Below, piece by piece: positions 59,501 through 60,000 of a stretch of DNA of 60,000 nucleotides. The notes under the pieces are model-generated. The model was not told the origin of the DNA, did no database searches, and was given only the letters and a program-made list of their open reading frames with translations. A program made the position numbers and the translations under genes. The stretch comes from Nymphaea colorata (taxonomy: Eukaryota; Streptophyta; Magnoliopsida; Nymphaeales; Nymphaeaceae), in assembly GCF_008831285.2 (NCBI RefSeq), contig NC_045150.1, positions 8,570,001 to 8,630,000 of the forward strand. Direction: 5' to 3'. The stretch's first letter is position 1, and each line of letters starts with the position of its first letter.

Positions 59501-60000
59501 AATGCTAAATACAATACCATGTTCTATTTCGTGAATGACTATATTGAACAAGGACAAAGGTAGAAGAGAAAATCCTTTAAATATTCATCCTCATGCGGAA
59601 TTCTAAACATGCAAGGACTTATAGAACTATAAGAAATACTAAAAACATAAAGATGATAATATAGTATGTTATTAGATTTTACAAATGTGACTTCCTGATA
59701 TTTTCAAGATGTGATGGAGTTTATCATTTACCAAATTACCATTTATAACATCAATTTTCAGTAAAGTTCCTATCTTCTCCTTATATATCCTATGGAAGTA
59801 GACTTCTTAATATTGGGAAAATGGCACTTCTTGCTCCGGTGATGTTTATCAGATTTTTCACTTGTGATTAATACCCTACATCATACAGTTATCTAGTAAT
59901 CATTATTAATTTGTAATGTCTTGTCTCCCAAGCTGACATAGAATTTCTCTTTCTTCAGGCTCAACACTTTCCATTTGGCTGGTAGAGGTGAAGGTAATGT
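1263..60000 (+). CDS. NRPA1: RNA polymerase I largest subunit, 18 exons, 3' end beyond window
   Basis: This is the catalytic subunit that transcribes the 45S rRNA precursor in the nucleolus. The coding join is 1263-1444, 5464-5623, 10846-11154, 12698-12976, 14197-14373, 19663-19825, 22181-22368, 29592-29834, 41431-41519, 41618-41765, 41854-42057, 42271-42558, 42664-42805, 52534-52739, 54904-55106, 56470-56668, 56750-57033 and 59959-60000+. All introns are GT-AG, all phases match and no stop interrupts the roughly 1,168 codons. Order of parts: clamp with zinc region (exons 1-6), switch/lid region (7), active site NADFDGD (10), pore (11-12), funnel (13-15), trigger loop (15-16), start of the cleft domain (17-18). 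Family members are about 1,650-1,700 residues, so roughly 500 residues lie downstream. Pol I identity rests on family-specific stretches such as CPGHCGHI followed by YNPLLF, and [13 protein letters not shown]. The start codon is uncertain (see 1144-1275). The gene is judged functional because the exons are clean while every transposon in its introns is decayed. Confidence 0.95.
2191..2316. repeat. Tandem repeat, 63-bp unit, two copies
   Basis: CCTTTGGTAAAAAATGCAAC begins at 2191 and again at 2254. The two units differ at only a few positions, so this is a fairly recent tandem duplication inside intron 1. Confidence 0.85.
2625..2664. repeat. (AT)n microsatellite
   Basis: Twenty uninterrupted AT dinucleotides in intron 1. 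Confidence 0.95.
4030..4425. repeat. Tandem duplication, about 201-bp unit
   Basis: CTAGTTATTTGA lies at 4045 and 4246, and the sequence around both (TACCCCATACCTGGTCATTA-like, AATTATCAAAATCTTAG, CCCTCAAATRGTCTATGC) aligns in order. A third partial unit starts near 4411. Diverged and non-coding. Confidence 0.75.
5464..5623 (+). CDS. NRPA1: Pol I largest subunit exon 2 (clamp zinc region)
   Basis: Reads [19 protein letters not shown], then [14 protein letters not shown] and TCFYCNH. The cysteines and histidines (CxxC, CPGH, CxxC) are the Zn ligands of the clamp head. The CPGHCGHI plus YNPL combination separates Pol I from Pol II (CPGHFGH) and Pol III (CPGHYGY). The acceptor is tgcag at 5459-5463 and the donor is gtaatt at 5624. 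The codon split with exon 1 matches exactly and the exon ends in phase 0. Confidence 0.93.
5854..6740. mobile_element. Non-autonomous hAT element (887 bp) with CTATGTCACA ends
   Basis: The left end CTATGTCACA is at 5854-5863 and its exact inverted copy TGTGACATAG ends at 6740. Subterminal sequence is rich in GTACGGG/CCCGTAC words at both ends. The flanks CCCGACTG (5846-5853) and CCCGACGG (6741-6748) match at 7 of 8 bases, the 8-bp target duplication expected of hAT elements. No transposase is present. The ends match the larger element at 30386-33951. It sits in intron 2. Confidence 0.85.
6749..7532. repeat. GCCTAGG-type repeat remnant
   Basis: Between the hAT element and the Copia element. 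The left part (about 6765-6850) and right part (about 7320-7465) are rich in TAGGCG/GCCTAG words and flank an AT-rich centre, like the better-defined element at 14524-15430. Right border CGCCTCAACAATA resembles the family end CGCCTTAACAA. No clean target duplication was found, so the borders are approximate. Confidence 0.5.
7533..7819 (+). repeat. 5' LTR of Copia element
   Basis: 287 bp, TG...CA bounded, same length as its partner at 10193. It is followed at once by TGGTATCAG. Confidence 0.93.
7829..10198 (+). pseudogene. Copia pol remnant: integrase end, reverse transcriptase, RNase H
   Basis: One frame runs through with two in-frame TAG stops (8009-8011 and 9191-9193). It starts at NGVAERKNR of the integrase core, then HLIN...TRVLNGHSP and [13 protein letters not shown] (GKGG-like integrase tail). 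Reverse transcriptase follows, with [22 protein letters not shown] and [17 protein letters not shown], then [15 protein letters not shown] (catalytic YVDD intact). RNase H has [17 protein letters not shown] and ends EGEC. Gag and protease are absent. Not functional. Confidence 0.93.
10193..10479 (+). repeat. 3' LTR of Copia element
   Basis: 287 bp, about 96% identical to the 5' LTR by eye count. The pol stop codon TAG (10196-10198) lies inside it. Confidence 0.93.
10485..10845 (+). other. End of intron 2, with a possible cryptic exon
   Basis: No transposon is recognised. A 64-nt segment 10721-10784 lies between a good acceptor (TTGATTTCAG) and a perfect GTAAGT donor, 61 bp upstream of exon 3. 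Its inclusion would read ATG TGA and stop, so it is not part of the main coding join. Confidence 0.5.
10846..11154 (+). CDS. NRPA1: Pol I largest subunit exon 3 (clamp)
   Basis: 103 codons in phase 0. They start [19 protein letters not shown], which resembles the QLELIxKGDIVxA stretch of plant Pol I subunits, and end with a [12 protein letters not shown] cysteine pair that forms part of the second clamp zinc site. The middle is acidic and poorly conserved. Acceptor tatag at 10841-10845, donor gtactt at 11155. Confidence 0.92.
11155..12697 (+). other. Intron 3 (1.5 kb)
   Basis: AT-rich and T-rich, as plant introns are. I see no mobile element, repeat or gene. It ends in TTGCAG. Confidence 0.7.
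12698..12976 (+). CDS. NRPA1: Pol I largest subunit exon 4 (variable clamp insert)
   Basis: 93 codons in phase 0, from [12 protein letters not shown] to [10 protein letters not shown]. It is rich in Glu, Ser and Lys, with a basic [11 protein letters not shown] run before the conserved boundary. This stretch is the least conserved part of the family, consistent with the low-complexity insert in the Pol I clamp. Acceptor ttgcag at 12692-12697, donor gtagtt at 12977. Confidence 0.88.
12977..13739 (+). other. Intron 4, left part
   Basis: T-rich intron sequence without recognisable gene or element. The MITE at 13748 follows. Confidence 0.6.
13748..14078. mobile_element. hAT MITE (331 bp) with perfect 8-bp target duplication
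   Basis: The left end TTAAGTCACATGGGTAC and right end GTACCCATGTGACTTAG are inverted repeats with one mismatch at the tip. The 8-bp flanks GTGCACTC (13740-13747 and 14079-14086) are identical. Interior CCCGTG/CCGTACCC words match the CTATGTCACA family. No coding capacity. It lies in intron 4, just upstream of exon 5. Confidence 0.92.
14197..14373 (+). CDS. NRPA1: Pol I largest subunit exon 5
   Basis: 59 codons in phase 0: [12 protein letters not shown], then [18 protein letters not shown]. The (V/A)VPPSRFRPP motif is the Pol I version of the conserved VPP(S/P)xxRP clamp-core motif. A CT-rich tract ends in the acceptor cacag just before the exon. Donor gtaagc at 14374. Confidence 0.93.
14409..14463. 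repeat. (TA)n microsatellite
   Basis: About 27 TA units preceded by a short TC tract, 35 bp after exon 5. Confidence 0.95.
14524..15430. mobile_element. hAT-like non-autonomous element, GCCTAGG-rich ends (907 bp)
   Basis: Inverted ends CTTAGTTGTCATGGCG and CGCCTTAACAACTAAG agree at most positions. The flanks GATAATAT (14516-14523) and GATAAGAT (15431-15438) match at 7 of 8. The subterminal zones (about 14536-14630 and 15285-15420) carry many copies of GCCTAGGCG-like words that can fold on each other, and the centre is very AT-rich. No transposase. Related remnants lie near 3900, 5231, 6765 and 28745. Confidence 0.78.
15843..19330 (+). mobile_element. Decayed Gypsy (Ty3-type) retrotransposon, 3'-truncated
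   Basis: Coding order gag, zinc knuckle, protease, reverse transcriptase, start of RNase H is that of a Ty3/Gypsy element. A degenerate primer site (TAGTATCAAAGCTC) lies near 16445-16457, so the 5' LTR would end near 16440. A TGTTAGGTTG at 15843 is a possible LTR start, but with no second LTR this border is a guess. Integrase and 3' LTR are missing. It lies in intron 5, same strand as the host. Confidence 0.8.
16459..19328 (+). pseudogene. Gypsy gag-pol remnant
   Basis: Gag starts [18 protein letters not shown]. The capsid part is broken around 16827-16966. Next come a zinc-knuckle-like [14 protein letters not shown], then the protease site reading VDTWSTHNF, where the family has D-S/T-G, so the Gly is lost. 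Reverse transcriptase begins [18 protein letters not shown] and has a frameshift near 18600-18638. Its catalytic motif reads [10 protein letters not shown], where FxDD is expected (first Asp replaced by Glu). RNase H starts [17 protein letters not shown] and stops at 19328. Non-functional. Confidence 0.88.
19331..19662 (+). other. End of intron 5
   Basis: 332 bp of AT-rich intron sequence between the broken Gypsy RNase H and exon 6. Nothing recognisable apart from the acceptor aacag. Confidence 0.6.
19663..19825 (+). CDS. NRPA1: Pol I largest subunit exon 6
   Basis: 54 codons plus 1 base: [20 protein letters not shown], then [15 protein letters not shown]. NVLFDSxKAT is a strong Pol I family match and precedes the active-site domain. 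Acceptor aacag at 19658-19662, donor gtaagt at 19826. The last base A joins GT of exon 7 to give Ser. Confidence 0.92.
19826..22180 (+). other. Intron 6 (2.4 kb)
   Basis: No gene or transposon recognised. Two diverged direct repeats of a CTCTAGT...CCATGGACTGRGTCGAC segment lie near 20027-20110 and 20330-20420. A CT/GCTTGC-type microsatellite is at about 20682-20712. The rest is T-rich. Confidence 0.6.
22181..22368 (+). CDS. NRPA1: Pol I largest subunit exon 7 (lid/switch region)
   Basis: 63 codons including [18 protein letters not shown] and [14 protein letters not shown]. This is the GKRVxFxxRxVISPDP element found in all eukaryotic largest subunits, which contacts the RNA-DNA hybrid. Acceptor ttgtag at 22175-22180, donor gtgaga at 22369. 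It ends in phase 0 at LTYPE. Confidence 0.95.
22523..23833 (+). mobile_element. Gypsy retrotransposon fragment (LTR end, primer site, gag)
   Basis: A primer site TTGGTATAAGAGCC lies at about 22801-22815, so upstream sequence from roughly 22523 is probably LTR (left border uncertain, no partner). Gag follows. The fragment is cut at 23833 by the terminus of a hAT element. No pol remains. In intron 7. Confidence 0.7.
22823..23760 (+). pseudogene. Gypsy gag remnant
   Basis: The longest open stretch (23190-23564) reads [20 protein letters not shown], then [10 protein letters not shown] and [12 protein letters not shown], a plant Ty3/Gypsy capsid. Similar words occur in the gag at 16459, so the two Gypsy copies are related. 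Stops interrupt the frame before 23190 and after 23564. Confidence 0.82.
23834..23972 (-). mobile_element. Terminus of a hAT element (CTATGTCACA family), reverse orientation
   Basis: CTATGTCACATAGGTACGGG at 23834, then ACCATTTTTAAAAAACTTG, GTACAACCGTAC and an (AC)n-(AT)n tract, match in order the reverse complement of the right end of the element at 30386-33951. So this is the right end of a second, inverted copy. A partner end was not found. TGTGACATAG at 28988-28997 is a candidate, but its 8-bp flank does not match. Confidence 0.75.
23908..23972. repeat. Compound (AC)n(AT)n microsatellite
   Basis: AC repeats (about 23909-23930) are followed by 20 AT units (23933-23972). It sits inside the hAT terminal sequence, as in the related copy near 33830. 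Confidence 0.9.
24009..28085 (-). mobile_element. Copia retrotransposon, 5'-truncated, reverse strand
   Basis: Read on the minus strand, gag, protease, integrase, reverse transcriptase and RNase H follow each other from 28080 to 24238. A purine-type tract and TGTTGAATAATA at about 24230 mark the start of a 3' LTR whose far end is near 24009 (uncertain). No primer site or 5' LTR is found beyond 28085, so the 5' end is lost. In intron 7, antisense to the host gene. Confidence 0.82.
24238..28080 (-). pseudogene. Copia gag-pol remnant
   Basis: Visible parts: gag (28080-27814, [16 protein letters not shown]), protease with intact DSGA ([15 protein letters not shown]), pre-integrase HxLGHP...CxxC zinc motif, integrase core ([22 protein letters not shown]), reverse transcriptase ([23 protein letters not shown]) and RNase H ([18 protein letters not shown]). 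Frames change several times and stops interrupt it. This lineage differs from the Copia copies at 7533, 34703 and 46745 (it ends NIYAPA, not EGEC). Confidence 0.9.
28086..29591. other. Rest of intron 7
   Basis: Very AT-rich. The part at about 28200-28937 resembles the centre and right end of the GCCTAGG-rich element at 14524-15430, including TTCACYTTTCCATGRACTAGG and the end GGCCTTAACAACA near 28937, but the left end is missing. A TGTGACATAG at 28988-28997 looks like an orphan hAT end. The remainder to exon 8 is plain AT-rich intron. Confidence 0.55.
29592..29834 (+). CDS. NRPA1: Pol I largest subunit exon 8
   Basis: 81 codons: [18 protein letters not shown], then [10 protein letters not shown] and [15 protein letters not shown]. 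This is the end of the first Rpb1 domain and the start of the active-site domain (DGDxxLxNRQP). Acceptor atgcag at 29586-29591, donor gtaaag at 29835. Intron 8, which follows, is the largest in the window (11.6 kb). Confidence 0.95.
30386..33951 (+). mobile_element. hAT DNA transposon (3.57 kb), CTATGTCACA family
   Basis: Ends CTATGTCACA and TGTGACATAG are perfect 10-bp inverted repeats. The 8-bp flanks AATATCAA (30378-30385 and 33952-33959) are identical. The right end has many tandem CCCGTACCCGTA-type subterminal repeats. Inside is a broken BED/DUF659/dimerisation-type hAT transposase. This is the only copy in the window with transposase sequence, and its ends match the MITE at 5854 and the fragment at 23834. 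Confidence 0.95.
31340..33459 (+). pseudogene. hAT transposase remnant (BED finger, catalytic core, dimerisation domain)
   Basis: The N-terminal part (31340-32020) has a BED-type zinc finger: [29 protein letters not shown]. The middle has [19 protein letters not shown] (DUF659, first catalytic Asp region) and [10 protein letters not shown] (second Asp). The C-terminal part (32938-33459) has the hAT dimerisation stretch [16 protein letters not shown] and ends [12 protein letters not shown]. Stops (for example at 32018 and about 32300) and frame changes break it, so it cannot make a full transposase. Strand +. Confidence 0.9.
34483..34548. repeat. (CT)n(TA)n microsatellite
   Basis: CT units (about 34483-34516) run into TA units (34517-34548), just left of the 130-bp flank repeat. 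Confidence 0.93.
34577..34706 (+). repeat. 130-bp direct repeat flanking Copia (left copy)
   Basis: Begins CCATTCTTGTAG and ends ACGACATATCGAT. The same 130 bp recurs at 40178-40307 with about 6 differences. The two copies enclose the Copia element at 34703-40177. They are far too long to be the usual 5-bp target duplication. Confidence 0.93.
34703..34912 (-). repeat. 3' LTR of reverse Copia (trimmed)
   Basis: 210 bp. Compared with 39941-40177 it lacks 27 terminal bases and joins the flank across a shared CGAT. Confidence 0.9.
34907..39105 (-). pseudogene. Copia gag-pol remnant
   Basis: Gag (39105-38212) starts [13 protein letters not shown] with [15 protein letters not shown] and has a half-broken CxxC zinc knuckle at [11 protein letters not shown]. 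Protease has intact [13 protein letters not shown]. Then come GAG-pre-integrase, integrase (RKKTV...) and [13 protein letters not shown], reverse transcriptase ([39 protein letters not shown]) and RNase H ending EGEC with the stop inside the LTR. At least four frame changes break it. A 51-bp in-frame duplication lies in gag (38506-38607). Confidence 0.92.
38506..38607 (-). repeat. 51-bp tandem duplication inside Copia gag
   Basis: Two identical adjacent 51-bp units repeat 17 codons (minus strand [17 protein letters not shown]). The frame is kept. Confidence 0.93.
39604..39890 (-). repeat. Tandem repeat in Copia leader, about 137-bp unit
   Basis: GATGATCAAAGATGTGCAAT starts at 39641 and 39778. 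The units include GTTGGCCGGCCAGACACGTG and differ slightly. It lies between the primer site and gag of the reverse Copia. Confidence 0.88.
39941..40177 (-). repeat. 5' LTR of reverse Copia
   Basis: 237 bp, complete. Minus-strand reading ends next to TGGTATCAGAGCC, the tRNA-Met primer site. Confidence 0.92.
40178..40307 (+). repeat. 130-bp direct repeat flanking Copia (right copy)
   Basis: Starts at the base after the right LTR's terminal CA and ends ATATCGAT before the unduplicated flank AAATGTC. It is the partner of 34577-34706. Confidence 0.93.
40443..40482. repeat. Palindromic CA-TA-TG microsatellite
   Basis: A CA run passes through TATATAT into a matching TG run, so the whole roughly 38-bp stretch is self-complementary and could form a hairpin. 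Confidence 0.9.
40480..41153 (-). mobile_element. Chimeric Copia remnant (3' end of one family joined to leader and LTR of another)
   Basis: On the minus strand, 40900-41153 resembles the LTR of the Copia at 46745 and is followed by a primer-site-like GCTCTGATTCCA complement (40888-40899) and the same leader (GGAAAGGTCAGGGCCGGAAC near 40830). From about 40760 leftward the sequence switches to the RNase H end of the other lineage ([12 protein letters not shown], as in the copy at 24238) and a possible LTR down to about 40480. All pol between is gone. Confidence 0.7.
41154..41430 (+). other. End of intron 8
   Basis: 277 bp of ordinary intron sequence between the Copia remnant and exon 9, ending CTTGGCAG. 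Confidence 0.6.
41431..41519 (+). CDS. NRPA1: Pol I largest subunit exon 9
   Basis: [16 protein letters not shown] continues NRQ of exon 8 to complete the conserved [10 protein letters not shown](M/I)MAH motif, followed by LRMHYANC. The last two bases (AG) join C of exon 10 to give Ser. It is the first exon of a compact cluster with short introns. Confidence 0.96.
41618..41765 (+). CDS. NRPA1: Pol I largest subunit exon 10 (catalytic NADFDGD)
   Basis: Encodes [19 protein letters not shown] and ends at GEPIRGLIQ. The three Asp of NADFDGD (41625-41645) are the universal ligands of the catalytic Mg ion. [16 protein letters not shown] is the Pol I-type continuation. Acceptor gtgcag at 41612-41617, donor gttcta at 41766. 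The motif is intact, which argues for a working enzyme. Confidence 0.97.
41854..42057 (+). CDS. NRPA1: Pol I largest subunit exon 11
   Basis: 68 codons in phase 0: [20 protein letters not shown], then ending [16 protein letters not shown](A/V)xxVLLTxxDTF matches the start of the pore domain. Its introns are 88 bp upstream and 213 bp downstream. Confidence 0.95.
42271..42558 (+). CDS. NRPA1: Pol I largest subunit exon 12 (pore domain)
   Basis: 96 codons in phase 0: [12 protein letters not shown], a variable stretch, then [19 protein letters not shown] and [16 protein letters not shown]. The GVIDKxQ(Y/F)GxxGLVH motif is typical of Pol I. It ends at FTAFLQ with a gtcttg donor at 42559. Confidence 0.95.
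42664..42805 (+). CDS. NRPA1: Pol I largest subunit exon 13 (funnel start)
   Basis: [13 protein letters not shown] is the conserved [10 protein letters not shown] motif at the pore/funnel boundary. It ends CAA TTG G with a gtaagc donor at 42806, and the split G|AT (Asp) is completed by exon 14 after a 9.7-kb intron filled with two Copia elements. Acceptor tag at 42661-42663. Confidence 0.94.
42806..43495 (+). other. Intron 13, left part
   Basis: 690 bp of AT-rich sequence between exon 13 and the first Copia LTR. Nothing recognised. Confidence 0.55.
43496..46596 (-). mobile_element. Copia LTR retrotransposon, internally deleted, reverse strand
   Basis: LTRs 43496-43796 and 46300-46596 are about 300 bp each and clearly diverged (roughly 15% or more in the compared part by eye), so this is the oldest Copia copy here. 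The primer-site complement GCTCTGATACCA abuts the right LTR (ends 46299). CTCCCCCTC at 43797 is the purine-tract complement. Protease and integrase are deleted. A clear target duplication was not found. Confidence 0.85.
43791..45880 (-). pseudogene. Copia gag / reverse transcriptase remnant
   Basis: Gag: [17 protein letters not shown], then [20 protein letters not shown] (UBN2-type). A zinc-knuckle-like stretch (GHMKFNCPL) lies near 45100. Near 44880 the sequence jumps straight to the reverse transcriptase ([10 protein letters not shown], [16 protein letters not shown] with [14 protein letters not shown]) and RNase H, ending KFEGEC inside the LTR. Stops and shifts break it. The lineage differs from the 34703 copy. 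Confidence 0.85.
46745..46994 (+). repeat. 5' LTR of Copia
   Basis: 250 bp. Followed directly by the 13-bp tRNA-Met primer site. Confidence 0.9.
47630..50882 (+). pseudogene. Copia pol remnant (protease to RNase H)
   Basis: The protease active site reads [17 protein letters not shown] instead of DSG. The integrase has [17 protein letters not shown], a frameshift near 48400, [10 protein letters not shown] and AERKNRQLL. Reverse transcriptase: [12 protein letters not shown], a frameshift near 49570, [14 protein letters not shown], where the family has VYVDD. RNase H ends QLEGEC. In-frame stops are seen near 48680, 50067, 50416 and 50769. Dead copy of the lineage also found at 7533 and 34703. 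Confidence 0.92.
50877..51129 (+). repeat. 3' LTR of Copia
   Basis: 253 bp. The pol stop TGA falls within its first bases. Confidence 0.9.
51130..52533 (+). other. Intron 13, right part
   Basis: 1.4 kb of AT-rich intron sequence. I recognise no element or gene. Confidence 0.55.
52534..52739 (+). CDS. NRPA1: Pol I largest subunit exon 14 (funnel)
   Basis: [20 protein letters not shown], then [12 protein letters not shown] and ending [10 protein letters not shown]. The M(T/V)xSGAKGSxVN motif is the funnel/bridge-helix entrance and continues into VNFMQ of exon 15. Acceptor atgtag at 52528-52533, donor gtgagt at 52740. The phase matches both neighbours. Confidence 0.95.
53528..53557. repeat. 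Homopolymer run of 30 C
   Basis: Thirty uninterrupted C on the plus strand, then CACCCACC. Length may be inexact because long homopolymers are prone to sequencing and assembly error. Confidence 0.9.
53640..53990. mobile_element. Remnant related to the outer hAT-like element
   Basis: CACCCACACACAGATCTATG, GATGATTTCCCTCCAA, TATCGTACGATATGAGACATG and GGTGGTGTATCAT align in order with 34100-34400. The right end near 53990 reads TGTACAACACTA. The left end was not found. Confidence 0.6.
54904..55106 (+). CDS. NRPA1: Pol I largest subunit exon 15 (bridge helix, trigger-loop start)
   Basis: [19 protein letters not shown], then [17 protein letters not shown] and [19 protein letters not shown]. The LHPQEYxFHxMAGR(D/E)G stretch leads into the trigger loop. 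The last two bases GG pair with T of exon 16 to give Gly. Acceptor cacag at 54899-54903, donor gtaaga at 55107. Confidence 0.96.
55107..56469 (+). other. Intron 15 (1.4 kb)
   Basis: AT-rich. A short GTAGGCCTGCCTAGGCT region near 55995-56045 and a GGTGCCTAG near 55800 look like the ends of a small GCCTAGG-type remnant (about 55795-56055), but no target duplication is evident. Confidence 0.5.
56470..56668 (+). CDS. NRPA1: Pol I largest subunit exon 16 (trigger loop)
   Basis: Reads [19 protein letters not shown] after the split Gly codon, the trigger loop that closes over the incoming nucleotide. [10 protein letters not shown] is a Pol I-type sequence (Pol II has KTAETGYIQR). It ends FKILAA with donor gtaagt at 56669. 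Intron 16 is only 81 bp. Confidence 0.96.
56750..57033 (+). CDS. NRPA1: Pol I largest subunit exon 17
   Basis: [17 protein letters not shown], then [12 protein letters not shown] and [20 protein letters not shown]. [20 protein letters not shown] is the near-universal motif after the trigger loop. The final AC joins G of exon 18 to give Thr. Acceptor cacag at 56745-56749, donor gtgagt at 57034. Confidence 0.96.
57034..59958 (+). other. Intron 17 (2.9 kb)
   Basis: AT-rich with short CA/TG- and ATGTATG-type simple repeats around 57720-57820 and 58150-58290. No gene or mobile element recognised. Confidence 0.6.
59959..60000 (+). CDS. NRPA1: Pol I largest subunit exon 18 (partial, cut by window end)
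   Basis: Begins [13 protein letters not shown] directly after the QMT of exon 17, the diagnostic Pol I motif. The acceptor is ttcag at 59954-59958. The exon runs off the window. Confidence 0.94.

Noticed and set aside
1-60000. CRISPR arrays, phage, bacterial operons or a novel defence system
   Set aside because: Introns with GT-AG sites, plant LTR and hAT elements and low coding density show a plant nuclear locus. No spaced identical short repeats or prokaryotic gene clusters were seen.

Overview
This is plant nuclear DNA. The plus strand carries one very large split gene. I read it as the largest, catalytic subunit of RNA polymerase I (RPA190/NRPA1 type). The reading starts near 1263 (or 1144) and is still open at 60000, so the 3' end lies outside the window. 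I could place 18 coding exons by joining GT-AG sites. All junction phases agree and no stop occurs across about 3.5 kb of coding sequence (about 1,168 codons). The exons carry the clamp zinc region, the NADFDGD Mg-binding loop, the trigger loop and the start of the cleft/jaw domain. Pol I rather than Pol II or III is indicated by the CPGHCGHI region with YNPLLF, by [14 protein letters not shown], by [17 protein letters not shown], and by the [13 protein letters not shown] start of the last exon.

About 94% of the 58.7-kb transcribed span is intron, and the introns are packed with mobile elements. Layout: upstream/5' region (1-1262); exon 1; intron 1 (tandem repeats, microsatellites, GCCTAGG-type repeat remnants); exon 2 (5464-5623); intron 2 (a hAT MITE and a young, internally deleted Copia with perfect 5-bp target duplication); exons 3-5 (10846-14373; intron 4 holds a 331-bp hAT MITE); intron 5 (a 907-bp GCCTAGG-rich hAT-like element and a decayed Gypsy element); exons 6 and 7; intron 7 (Gypsy gag fragment, hAT end, 5'-truncated reverse Copia); exon 8; intron 8 (11.6 kb: a broken BED/hAT transposon nested in another hAT-like element, then a reverse Copia flanked by an unusual 130-bp duplication, then Copia fragments); exons 9-13, a compact cluster (41431-42805) with introns of 88-213 bp; intron 13 (9.7 kb, two head-to-head Copia elements); exons 14-18.

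At least three Copia copies (7533, 34703 and 46745) look like one lineage in different states of deletion. The hAT family with CTATGTCACA termini appears four times in this one gene. Every transposon reading frame I inspected is broken by stops, frameshifts or deletions, whereas the host exons are intact, so the only functional gene I can support is the polymerase subunit. Copia elements with initiator-tRNA-Met-type primer sites, Gypsy elements with plant-like gag, and BED/DUF659-type hAT proteins indicate a land plant, probably a flowering plant with transposon-rich introns. I cannot name the species. No tRNA, rRNA, CRISPR or bacterial-type feature was seen.
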